From NCBI RefSeq assembly GCF_020164745.1, contig NZ_JAIUGV010000006.1, positions 1 to 64,000 on the forward strand: 64,000 bases of DNA, in the 5' to 3' direction. How positions within the stretch are numbered: position 1 is the first letter of the stretch; every line of letters begins with the position of its first letter. Source of the stretch: Mesorhizobium sp. ES1-4 (GTDB lineage: Bacteria > Pseudomonadota > Alphaproteobacteria > Rhizobiales > Rhizobiaceae). A model generated the notes under the pieces. That model worked only from the letters and a program-made list of their open reading frames with translations. It was not told where the DNA came from and ran no database searches. Of this stretch, positions 27,753 to 35,907 are shown piece after piece. A program made the translations under genes and the position numbers.

Positions 27753-28064
27753 CTATCCCTGCGACGCGGCGACGTCGCCAGGCGAGGCCTCGAGCCCGAG
27801 CTTGAGATCGGCCTCCGCCGGCGTGATCGGGCGCTTGATCCTGGCCGAAGCGGCCACCACCAGTTCGTCGAAACCCTCATGACCGCTGTCCAGCATCTCG
27901 AAGAACTGGCGCCGCATCCTCGGCTCCCAGAATTTGTTGATATGCTCGGCAACGCCGGCAACGCCCTCCTCACGAGGCCTGGAGTGGAAAAAGGCGGCGA
28001 TCTGGTTGGCCATGCGCACCAGCTTTTCCTTGGTGCTCATGATGTGGTCTTCGTCATGCGACAT
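27753..28064 (-). CDS. fdsD: Formate dehydrogenase delta subunit
   Basis: A 103-residue subunit of the NAD-dependent formate dehydrogenase. Family features are KLVRMANQIAAFFHSRPREE and the VAGVAEHINKFWEPRMRRQF block. FdsD is small, holds no cofactor, and is needed for assembly or stability of the FdsABG complex. The ATG at 28064 lies inside the fdhD 3' end with GGAG nine bases upstream, so the two genes overlap. It is the last gene of the fds operon. Confidence 0.9.
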   Translation of the reverse strand: MSHDEDHIMSTKEKLVRMANQIAAFFHSRPREEGVAGVAEHINKFWEPRMRRQFFEMLDSGHEGFDELVVAASARIKRPITPAEADLKLGLEASPGDVAASQG

Positions 28065-28878
28065 GCTGGGCAACTCCGGAGATCACCCGGTCAGGGTGGG
28101 TAAAAACATCGAAATCGTCGCCGCGCACCAGCGCCACCAGCGTCATGCCGGCTTCCTCCGCGGTGCGGATGGCAAGGGCGGTCGGCGCCGAGACGGCGAT
28201 GATGAAGGCTGAACCGATTGCCGCCGTCTTCTGCACCATCTCGACCGAGACGCGTGACGTGACGACCACAGCGCCCGACGCGCCATCGATATCGGCCTTG
28301 GCCAGCGCGCCCGCCAGCTTGTCCAGCGCATTGTGGCGGCCGACATCCTCGCGCGCCATGACAACGCCCTTGCCCGGCACGTAGAAGCCTGCGGCGTGCA
28401 CGGCGCCAGTCTCTGTATGCAGCGGCTGCACCTTCGACAGGAGCTTGACCGAACGGGTGATGTCGTCGGCATTGAGCGTAAGCTTCGACGCACCGACCGG
28501 ATCGACCGAGCGCATCGCTTCCTCGATGGATTCGATGCCGCACAGCCCGCAGCCGACCGGTCCGGCAAGCCGCCGCCGCCGCGCCTCGAAGCGCGTATTG
28601 GCCTGGTCCTTCAATCGGATCTGGATGTCGATTCCGGCGCCATGATCCTCGACCTCGATGGCTTCGATCTCATCACGCGCAGCGATGATGCCTTCAGTGA
28701 GCGAGAAGCCGAGCGCGAAATCCTCGAAGTCGGCGGGGCTCGCCATCATCACCGCATGCGTGGTGCCGGCAAAGGAGAACGCCACCGGCGTCTCCTCAGG
28801 CACCATGCGGTTGGCCGCAGCCGTGCCGCTGGCGCGGTGCGCGAGACGAGAGATCTGAGAGATAGGAGGGCGGGTCAC
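28054..28878 (-). CDS. fdhD: Formate dehydrogenase sulfurtransferase FdhD
   Basis: A 274-residue accessory protein that passes sulfur from a cysteine desulfurase to the molybdenum cofactor of formate dehydrogenase. The catalytic pair is in GCGLCG, Cys110 and Cys113. Other family blocks are EDFALGFSLTEGII, TGAVHAAGF and REDVGRHNALDKL. The start is taken as the GTG at 28878; ATG 28806 would remove conserved N-terminal sequence. It lies between fdsA and fdsD, in the usual fdsGBACD order. Confidence 0.93.
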   Translation of the reverse strand: MTRPPISQISRLAHRASGTAAANRMVPEETPVAFSFAGTTHAVMMASPADFEDFALGFSLTEGIIAARDEIEAIEVEDHGAGIDIQIRLKDQANTRFEARRRRLAGPVGCGLCGIESIEEAMRSVDPVGASKLTLNADDITRSVKLLSKVQPLHTETGAVHAAGFYVPGKGVVMAREDVGRHNALDKLAGALAKADIDGASGAVVVTSRVSVEMVQKTAAIGSAFIIAVSAPTALAIRTAEEAGMTLVALVRGDDFDVFTHPDRVISGVAQHVA

Positions 28879-28966
28879 AGGGCCCCAACCTCTGGCCTGC
28901 CTGCCATTTCGCTTAGGAAGCGTCGAAGCTTTCCTGCGTCAACTGGCGTTTGCTCTTCCAGGCCGT

Positions 28967-29108
28967 CCCCCACTCCGTCGCTGCTCCGCAGCGACACCTC
29001 TTCCCCCTCCGGAGGGAGAGGAAGGGCGCCTCCCGGCAAAGGCTCGCGCCTTTTCTCTCCCCCGTCGATCGGGGGAGAGGTGGCGAGCGAAGCTCGACGG
29101 AGTGGGGG
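28967..29108. repeat. Palindromic intergenic element inside the fds operon
   Basis: The 280-base gap between fdsA and fdhD contains a 142-base element with perfect 14-base terminal inverted repeats: 28967-28980 and 29095-29108. Internal stems CTCTCCCCC-like sequences pair with GGGGGAGAG. It shares the GGGGAGAGG / CTCCGTCG words with the elements at 79-199 and 17968-18090. Placed within one transcript, it could weaken fdhD-fdsD expression relative to fdsGBA. No promoter or gene was seen in the rest of the gap. Confidence 0.8.
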
Positions 29109-29158
29109 TCGACCAACCGTCGAGATTGAAGCTCTTGTTGTCGAATGCCTCGACACAG

Positions 29159-32071
29159 CTACTCCGCCGCCTGCAGCGGAGCGATGCGGCGGCTCTGCTT
29201 GGCTTGTTCATCATAGTCGCGCTGCCATTCCGACGGGCCGTTGGAAGCGCCGACCTGCACCGCGGTCACCTTGTATTCCGGACAGTTGGTCGCCCAGTCG
29301 GAGAAGTCGGTGGTGATGACGTTCGCCTGCGTGTCGGGATGGTGGAAGGTGGTGTAGACCACGCCCGGCGACACCCGGTCGGTGATCAGCGCGCGTAGCG
29401 TCGTTTCGCCAGAACGGCTGGTCAGCCGCACCCAGTCGCCATCGCGCAGGCCGCGGTTTTCTGCGTCGTGCGGATGGATTTCCAGCCGGTCCTCGGAGTG
29501 CCACATGACATTTTCGGTGCGCCGCGTCTGCGCGCCGACATTGTATTGCGACAGGATGCGGCCTGTGGTCAGCAGCAGCGGGAAGCGCGGCCCGGTCCTT
29601 TCGTCCGTCGCCACATATTCGGTACGGATGAACTTGCCCTTGCCACGCACGAAGCCGTCGACATGCATGATCGGCGTGCCGAGCGGCGCCTTGTCGTTGC
29701 AGGGCCATTGAACGGAGCCGACGCGGTCGAGCAGGTCGAACGAGACGTTGGCGAAGCTTGGCGTCGTCTTGGCGATCTCGTCCATGATTTGCGACGGATG
29801 CGTATAGTTCCAGTCGAGGCCGATCGCGCGGGCGAGTTCCTGCGTCGCCTCCCAATCGGCGTAGCGCGCCTTCGGTTCCAGCACCTTGCGCACCATGTTG
29901 ATGCGGCGCTCGGCATTGGTGAAGGTGCCGTCCTTCTCGAGGAAGGTCGAACCGGGCAGGAAGACATGCGCGTAGTTCGCCGTCTCGTTGAGGAAGAGGT
30001 CGTGCACGACCACGCATTCCATGGCGGCAAGGCCGGCGGCGACATGCTTGGTGTCGGGATCGGACTGCAGAATGTCCTCGCCCTGGATGTAGATGCCCTT
30101 GAAGGAACCGTCGACGGCGGCATCCAGCATGTTGGGAATGCGCAGGCCGGGTTCGTCGTCCAGCTTCACGCCCCACAGGCTCTCATAGATGTCGCGCACG
30201 GCATCGCCCGAAATGTGGCGATAGCCCGGCAGTTCATGCGGGAACGAGCCCATGTCGCACGAGCCCTGCACGTTGTTCTGGCCGCGCAGCGGGTTCACGC
30301 CGACGCCCGGCCGGCCGATATTGCCGGTGGCCATGGCCAGGTTGGCGATCGCCATCACCGTGGTCGAGCCCTGGCTGTGCTCGGTGACGCCGAGGCCGTA
30401 GTAGATCGCGCCATTGCCGCCCTTGGCGTAGAGACGGGCAGCGCCGCGGATCAATTCGGGATCGACGCCGGACAGCTTGCCGACGGTTTCGGGGCTGTTT
30501 TCCGGCAGGGCGACGAAGGATGCCCAGTCCTGGAATTCTGCCCAGTCGCAACGCTCGCGGATGAAGGCCTCGTCGAAAAGTCCCTCGGTGACGATGACAT
30601 GCGCCAGCGACGTTAGCACGGCGACATTGGTGCCTGGCTTCAGCGGCAGGTGGTAGTCGGCTTCGACATGCGCCGACTTGACCATCTCGGTGCGGCGCGG
30701 ATCGAGCACGATCAGCTTGGCGCCCTGGCGCAGCCGCTTCTTCAGCCGAGATGCGAACACCGGATGCGCCGAAGCCGGATTGGCGCCGATGATGACGGCG
30801 ACGTCGGTGAATTCGACGGAATCGAAATCCTGCGTGCCGGCCGAGGTGCCGTAGGTCTGGCCGAGCCCATAGCCGGTCGGCGAATGGCAGACGCGCGCGC
30901 AAGTGTCGACATTGTTGTTGCGGAAACCCTGCCGGACCAGCTTCTGGACGAGATAGGTTTCCTCATTCGTGCAGCGCGAGGAGGTGATGCCGCCGATCGC
31001 GGCACGGCCGTACTGGTACTGGATGCGGCGGAATTCGTTGGCGGTATGGGCGATCGCCTCTTCCCAGCTCACTTCGCGCCAGGGATCGCTGACCTTTTCG
31101 CGGATCATCGGCGACAGGATGCGGTCCTTGTGGGTGGCGTAGCCATAGGCGAAGCGGCCCTTCACACAGGAATGGCCGTGGTTTGCCATGCCCTCCTTGT
31201 AGGGCATCATGCGCACGACCTCGTCGCCCTTCACTTCGGCCTTGAAGGAGCAGCCGACGCCGCAATAGGCGCAGGTGGTGACGGCGGAGCGCTCCGGCAG
31301 GCCCTTTTCGAGCACGGTCTTCTCGCGTAGCGCATCGGTCGGACAGGCCTGCACGCAAGCACCGCAGGACACGCATTCGGAGGTGATGAAATCCTCGTGC
31401 ATGCCGGCCACCATGCGCGATTCGAAGCCGCGCCCCTCGATGGTCAGCGCGAAGGTGCCCTGCACCTCTTCGCAGGCGCGCACGCAGCGCGAGCAGACGA
31501 TGCACTGCGCCGGATCGTAGGTGAAATAGGGGTTGGACTCGTCGCGGGCGATGTAGTCGACCGCCAGCGAGCCATGGCCGGGCGCGACGCCGCCTTCTTC
31601 CTTGACGTGGTTGCGGCCCTCGACGCCGTAGCGGTTTTCGCTCAGGCCGACCGATTTCGCGACCGCGTCGAACTCGCTGGCTCCGGTTCCGGCCTTCTCG
31701 TTCCAGCCGGTCGGATGGTCGGAGACGTAGAGCTCCATGACGCCGCGACGGATGGCATCGAGTCGTTCGGACTGCGTGCGCACCACCATGCCTTCGCCGA
31801 CCGGCGTCGTGCAGGACGCCGGCGTGCCGCCGCGTCCTTCGATCTCGACGAGGCAGACGCGGCAGGAGCCGAACGAGTCCAGCATGTCGGTGGCGCAGAG
31901 TTTCGGGATTTCGACCCCGCCTTCCATCGCCGCGCGCATGATCGACGTGCCTTCCGGCACGCTGATGCTGCGGCCATCGACGGTCAGCGTGACCTGCTTC
32001 TCAGCCTTCGATTGCGGCGTTCCGTAATCGAGTTCTTCGATGAGCGTCGGGAAGTCGGCCTTGATGTTCAT
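29159..32071 (-). CDS. fdsA: NAD-dependent formate dehydrogenase alpha subunit (Mo/W-bisMGD)
   Basis: A 970-residue catalytic subunit that oxidises formate to CO2 in the cytosol. The N-terminal ferredoxin domain binds [2Fe-2S] through Cys59, Cys70, Cys73 and Cys87. Two 4Fe-4S motifs follow, CIVCSRCVRAC and CVSCGACVQAC, then the CAYCGVGC cluster at the start of the catalytic domain. The metal-binding Cys is in CARVCHSPTGYG, a cysteine rather than selenocysteine enzyme. At 118-132 the expected DHPxxCxxCxxxxxC cluster site reads DHPTGWNEKAGTGAS, so its three cysteines are Trp, Lys and Ser. The gene starts 10 bases after fdsB. Confidence 0.95.
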   Translation of the reverse strand: MNIKADFPTLIEELDYGTPQSKAEKQVTLTVDGRSISVPEGTSIMRAAMEGGVEIPKLCATDMLDSFGSCRVCLVEIEGRGGTPASCTTPVGEGMVVRTQSERLDAIRRGVMELYVSDHPTGWNEKAGTGASEFDAVAKSVGLSENRYGVEGRNHVKEEGGVAPGHGSLAVDYIARDESNPYFTYDPAQCIVCSRCVRACEEVQGTFALTIEGRGFESRMVAGMHEDFITSECVSCGACVQACPTDALREKTVLEKGLPERSAVTTCAYCGVGCSFKAEVKGDEVVRMMPYKEGMANHGHSCVKGRFAYGYATHKDRILSPMIREKVSDPWREVSWEEAIAHTANEFRRIQYQYGRAAIGGITSSRCTNEETYLVQKLVRQGFRNNNVDTCARVCHSPTGYGLGQTYGTSAGTQDFDSVEFTDVAVIIGANPASAHPVFASRLKKRLRQGAKLIVLDPRRTEMVKSAHVEADYHLPLKPGTNVAVLTSLAHVIVTEGLFDEAFIRERCDWAEFQDWASFVALPENSPETVGKLSGVDPELIRGAARLYAKGGNGAIYYGLGVTEHSQGSTTVMAIANLAMATGNIGRPGVGVNPLRGQNNVQGSCDMGSFPHELPGYRHISGDAVRDIYESLWGVKLDDEPGLRIPNMLDAAVDGSFKGIYIQGEDILQSDPDTKHVAAGLAAMECVVVHDLFLNETANYAHVFLPGSTFLEKDGTFTNAERRINMVRKVLEPKARYADWEATQELARAIGLDWNYTHPSQIMDEIAKTTPSFANVSFDLLDRVGSVQWPCNDKAPLGTPIMHVDGFVRGKGKFIRTEYVATDERTGPRFPLLLTTGRILSQYNVGAQTRRTENVMWHSEDRLEIHPHDAENRGLRDGDWVRLTSRSGETTLRALITDRVSPGVVYTTFHHPDTQANVITTDFSDWATNCPEYKVTAVQVGASNGPSEWQRDYDEQAKQSRRIAPLQAAE

Positions 32072-32081
32072 CTGCCAGCTC

Positions 32082-33638
32082 CTATTCAGCAGCCACGCGC
32101 GTCGGCGCGGGCTTGAAATCTTCGGGGAAATGCGTGATCGAACTCATCACCGGGTAGGGCGTGAAGCCGCCCAGCGCGCACAGCGAACCGAACTTCATCG
32201 TGTTGCAGAGGTCGGTGACCAGCGCGAGGTTCTTCTCCGGTTCGATGCCGGCGGCGAGCCTGTCTATGGTTTCGACGCCCCGCGTCGAGCCGATGCGGCA
32301 AGGCGTGCACTTGCCGCAGCTTTCGATGGCGCAGAATTCCATGGCGAAACGTGCCTGCTTCAGCATGTCGGCAGTATCGTCGAAAACTGTGACGCCGGCG
32401 TGGCCGATCAGTCCGTCGCGCTTGGCGAATTCTTCGTAGTCGAATGGCGTGTCGAACAGCGCGCGCGGGAAGTAGGCGCCGAGCGGCCCGCCAACCTGCA
32501 CCGCCTTGACCGGACGTCCAGTGGACGTCCCGCCGCCGATATCGTCGACGATCTCGCCCAGTGTCAGGCCGAAAGCGGTTTCGAACAGGCCGCCTTGCTT
32601 GACGTTGCCGGCGATCTGGATCGGGATCGTGCCGCGCGAGCGGCCCATGCCGAAATCCTTGTAGAAGGCGGCGCCCTTGTCCATGATGATAGGCACCGAG
32701 GCCAGCGAGATCACGTTGTTGATCACCGTCGGCTTGCCGAACAACCCTTGTATCGCGGGCAGCGGCGGCTTGGCGCGCACCACGCCGCGCTTGCCTTCCA
32801 GGCTGTTGAGCAGCGAGGTTTCCTCGCCGCAGACATAAGCGCCGGCGCCGACGCGTATTTCCATGTCGAAGGCGTTGGGCGAGCCCAGCACATTGACGCC
32901 GAGCACGCCGGCCTTGCGGGCGATTTCGACGGCCCTGTTCATCGTTGCCACCGCGTGCGGATATTCCGAGCGGACGTAGACGAAACCCTTGGTCGCGCCG
33001 GTGGCGATGCCGGCGATGGCCATGCCTTCGATAAGCACGAAGGGGTCGCCCTCCATGATCATGCGGTCGGCGAAGGTGGCGCTGTCGCCCTCATCGGCGT
33101 TGCAGACGATGTATTTGCGCTCCGATGTCGTATCGAGCACCGTCTTCCACTTGATGCCGGTCGGGAAGCCCGCGCCGCCACGGCCACGCAAGCCGGACTC
33201 GGTGACTTGTTTGACGATGTCGGCCGGCGCCATGGCTACCGCGTTCTGCAGGCCCTTCAATCCGCCGAGCGATTTGTAGGCGTCGAGCGACAGCGGGTCG
33301 TTGATCCCACAGCGCGCGAAGGTGAGGCGCGTCTGCTTGGCCAGGAAGGGGATCTTGTCCGGTGCGCCGAGCCAGCGCTTGTGGTGCCCGCCGGTGAGAA
33401 AACCGCTGTCGAACAGGCTCTTGACGTCCGACGGCTTCACCGGCCCGTAGGCGACACGGCCATTGGCTGTCGCCACTTCGACCATCGGTTCCAGGAAATA
33501 GGCGCCGCGCGAGCCGTTGCGCACGATCTTGGCTTCGATGCCCCGCTCGGCGAGTTCGTTTGCGATCGCCTTGGCGACCTTTTCCGCGCCCAGCGCCAGC
33601 GCGCCGGAATCGCCGGGAATGTAAATGCGTGGGGTCAT
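32082..33638 (-). CDS. fdsB: NAD-dependent formate dehydrogenase beta subunit
   Basis: A 518-residue subunit that carries FMN and binds NAD. An N-terminal thioredoxin-like part is followed by a NuoF-like domain with GLRGRGGAGFPTGIKW for FMN/NAD and CNADEGDSATFADRMI. The C-terminal CGKCTPCRIGSTRG and a later Cys bind a 4Fe-4S cluster. It passes electrons from FdsA to NAD. The ATG overlaps the fdsG stop (ATGA), giving translational coupling. Confidence 0.95.
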   Translation of the reverse strand: MTPRIYIPGDSGALALGAEKVAKAIANELAERGIEAKIVRNGSRGAYFLEPMVEVATANGRVAYGPVKPSDVKSLFDSGFLTGGHHKRWLGAPDKIPFLAKQTRLTFARCGINDPLSLDAYKSLGGLKGLQNAVAMAPADIVKQVTESGLRGRGGAGFPTGIKWKTVLDTTSERKYIVCNADEGDSATFADRMIMEGDPFVLIEGMAIAGIATGATKGFVYVRSEYPHAVATMNRAVEIARKAGVLGVNVLGSPNAFDMEIRVGAGAYVCGEETSLLNSLEGKRGVVRAKPPLPAIQGLFGKPTVINNVISLASVPIIMDKGAAFYKDFGMGRSRGTIPIQIAGNVKQGGLFETAFGLTLGEIVDDIGGGTSTGRPVKAVQVGGPLGAYFPRALFDTPFDYEEFAKRDGLIGHAGVTVFDDTADMLKQARFAMEFCAIESCGKCTPCRIGSTRGVETIDRLAAGIEPEKNLALVTDLCNTMKFGSLCALGGFTPYPVMSSITHFPEDFKPAPTRVAAE

Positions 33639-34114
33639 GAGCGCACCTCGGCGACGATCTCGTTGATCTTGTCGTCATCGAGCCGTCCGATCACCTCGCC
33701 GTCCAGCATCGCCGACGGCGAACAGGCGCACAGCCCGAGGCAATAGACCGGCTCGAGCGTAACCGAACCATCACCCGTGGTCTCATGGAAATCGATGCCG
33801 AGCAACTGCTTGACCCTGGCGGCGACCGCGTCCGAACCCATCGACTGGCAAGCTTCCGCCTGGCAGAGCTTCAGCACGTGCCGCCCGGCTGGGCGGGCAC
33901 GGAAATCGTGATAGAAGGTGACCACGCCGTGCACTTCGGCCCTGGAGAGGTTCAGCCCGTCGGCGATGACGGGAAGTGCCGCCTGCGGCACATGGCCGAA
34001 CTCTTCCTGGATGCCGTGAAGAATAGGCAGCAGCGGACCTTCAAGGTCCTTCAGATCTTGAACAATCGCCGCTGTGCGCGATGCGATCTCGGTACTTGCA
34101 GGCTGCATCGTCAT
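33635..34114 (-). CDS. fdsG: NAD-dependent formate dehydrogenase gamma subunit
   Basis: A 159-residue NuoE-like subunit with a thioredoxin-fold [2Fe-2S] site: two cysteines in LCQAEACQSMG and two in VYCLGLCACSPS. The helical N-terminus has FGHVPQAALPVIADGLNLSR, typical of the family. The ATG at 34114 has GGGAGGG six bases upstream. It is the first structural gene of the fds operon. A palindrome at 34263-34279 lies about 150 bases upstream. Confidence 0.94.
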   Translation of the reverse strand: MTMQPASTEIASRTAAIVQDLKDLEGPLLPILHGIQEEFGHVPQAALPVIADGLNLSRAEVHGVVTFYHDFRARPAGRHVLKLCQAEACQSMGSDAVAARVKQLLGIDFHETTGDGSVTLEPVYCLGLCACSPSAMLDGEVIGRLDDDKINEIVAEVRS

Positions 34115-34262
34115 GCAGCACCCTCCCTGGTCGTGGTGTCCAATGTATGTCGCCCAAAAGTGCAAAGCGGTTTTGGAGCAACGACATGCACAGGCGCAAT
34201 ATCGCTAAGTGCTTAAGAAATCAGAGGAAACCTCCGAAATCAATAAAGCCGTTTCGTTGCTC

Positions 34263-34279
34263 GATAGAAAATTTCTATC
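34263..34279. promoter_or_regulatory. Candidate FdsR (LysR) operator
   Basis: GATAGAAA-A-TTTCTATC is a perfect 8+8 palindrome around one base and contains ATAG-N7-CTAT, the classic LysR T-N11-A form. It lies in the 191-base gap between the LysR stop and fdsG start. A smaller GAGG-AAA-CCTC repeat (34224-34234) and TAAG-TG-CTTA (34206-34215) lie between it and fdsG. Confidence 0.65.
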
Positions 34280-34305
34280 AAGCGCTGTCGCTCAGCACTT
34301 CTAGC

Positions 34306-35205
34306 CTAGCGCTGGGTACGGAAATCGTCTGCCAGCGCCATCGCCTCGTCAAGCAGCGCCTGCACCAGTGGCGTGTGCGGCTCACGCGGCGCGGCGACCA
34401 GCCCGACCGTGTGGCTGGCATCGGGCTCGACGATCGGGATGGCCCGGATCGGCTCGGAAAAGCCGAATGTTTCCGCGAGGTTGAGCGGCATGATCGATGA
34501 CCATTTACCGGTCCGGATGTGCGAGAACAGGACGATCATCGAATTGGATTCCAGCGTCGGTCGCATCTGCACGCCCGCTTCGGCCAGATGTTGGTCGATG
34601 ATGCGGCGGTTCTGCATATCCGGCGTCAAGAGGCAGAGCGGCAGGCTGCTGAGCTCCGCCCATGTCACTTTGTCGCGGTCGAAATAAGGGTTCCCGACCG
34701 CCGTGATCAGCTGATAGCGCTCGTCGTAGAGCGGCACGCTGGTCACCCGCCCAAGCGGCTCGTTGTCGAGATAGGTGATGCCGGCGTCGATGTCGAAATT
34801 GCCGAGCAGCGACAGCACCTCTATCGATGTGCGCGACAGCACCGAAAAGGTGACGCCGGGGTGCTTGGCCCGAAACGGTGTCGTCAGCCGTGCCACCATG
34901 GCAAGGGCCGTGGGGATGGCGGCGATGCGGATGCGTCCGGAAAGGCCGTAGCGCGCCGCCCGCATCTCCTCGCGCAGGGTTCTTGAGTCGCCGACGATGC
35001 GGCGCGCCCAGACCAACACCTGCTTGCCCTCCGGTGTCAGGCCCTGGAAGCGCGAGCCGCGCAGCACCAGCATCACGCCAAGCTGGCCTTCCAACTGCTT
35101 GATGCCGGCCGACAAGGTCGGCTGGGTGACGCCGCACACTTCAGCCGCCCGGCCGAAATGCTCCTCCTTGGCCAACGCGATGAAGAATTCCAGCTTGTCG
35201 ATCAT
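34306..35205 (-). CDS. LysR-family regulator of the formate dehydrogenase operon
   Basis: A 299-residue LysR protein. The helix-turn-helix spans about 2-60 (KLEFFIALAKEEHFGRAAEV, then VTQPTLSAGIKQLEGQLG), followed by the effector domain with RFQGLTPEGKQVLVWARRIV. It is immediately upstream of fdsG on the same strand, the usual place for the fds regulator (FdsR-like), which in other bacteria activates the operon with formate. The palindrome in the intervening gap is its likely site. The effector here is inferred. Confidence 0.9.
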   Translation of the reverse strand: MIDKLEFFIALAKEEHFGRAAEVCGVTQPTLSAGIKQLEGQLGVMLVLRGSRFQGLTPEGKQVLVWARRIVGDSRTLREEMRAARYGLSGRIRIAAIPTALAMVARLTTPFRAKHPGVTFSVLSRTSIEVLSLLGNFDIDAGITYLDNEPLGRVTSVPLYDERYQLITAVGNPYFDRDKVTWAELSSLPLCLLTPDMQNRRIIDQHLAEAGVQMRPTLESNSMIVLFSHIRTGKWSSIMPLNLAETFGFSEPIRAIPIVEPDASHTVGLVAAPREPHTPLVQALLDEAMALADDFRTQR

Positions 35206-35310
35206 CGACGCAAGCTATCGGGCGCAGAACGGCTGCGCCAGATGGTGCCGGCGTCACAACGACACGATCCCGCCGTCAGGCAGGGGATGGCCGTTGCTGC
35301 GTGGTCATCG

Positions 35311-35688
35311 CTATTTGTCCACGAGGTTCAGGATGTTGCCGTCAGGATCCTTGAACCAGGCAACCTTCATGCCGTGGCCGACATGGATGTCGCCTTCGAG
35401 CGACAGGCCCGGCATCTCGTAGTGTTCGAAGGCGACACCCTTCGATTTCAGCGACTTGACGATCGGCTCGATCTGGTCGCCGACAGTCCAGGTGACCGCC
35501 GTCGCCTTGTTGGTGCCGGCGAATTGTGAATGATAGACGTTGATGAGGGTGCCGCCGCTCTTGTACACGACCAGTTCGCCTTCCATGTCGTCGACCTGTT
35601 TGAGGCCGAGCGTTCCCTCATAAAAGGCCTTCGCTTTTGCCAGATCCTTCACAGCGAGATTGGCCGTCGCGTTGCTGTTTTCGAGCAT
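35311..35688 (-). CDS. VOC/glyoxalase-family protein
   Basis: A 125-residue vicinal-oxygen-chelate protein. The first repeat has NLAVKDLAKAKAFYEGTLGL and the second ends VAWFKDPDGNILNLVD, with the terminal metal-site-like Asp/Asn. A GGAGACGG site precedes the ATG. These small dimers act as dioxygenases, lyases or binding proteins, and one domain cannot show which. It stands alone between the LysR gene and mrp. Confidence 0.85.
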   Translation of the reverse strand: MLENSNATANLAVKDLAKAKAFYEGTLGLKQVDDMEGELVVYKSGGTLINVYHSQFAGTNKATAVTWTVGDQIEPIVKSLKSKGVAFEHYEMPGLSLEGDIHVGHGMKVAWFKDPDGNILNLVDK

Positions 35689-35907
35689 GACCGTCTCCTT
35701 TCCTGGTTGTCGTTCTCATGCCGATCATCGAAATAGCGCTGCATGGCCTGTTGACGACGGTCACATGCCGATTTGTCCGGCCGCCCGGCGGGGAAGGCGG
35801 CGGATGGATGCGGCGATGTGCCTCTATCTTTTTCAGGGCAGGCCGATGCAGCTTGGTTCCGTCCGGAAACTGCATTATCTGAACCGGCAAACGCCAAGGG
35901 AAAGATC

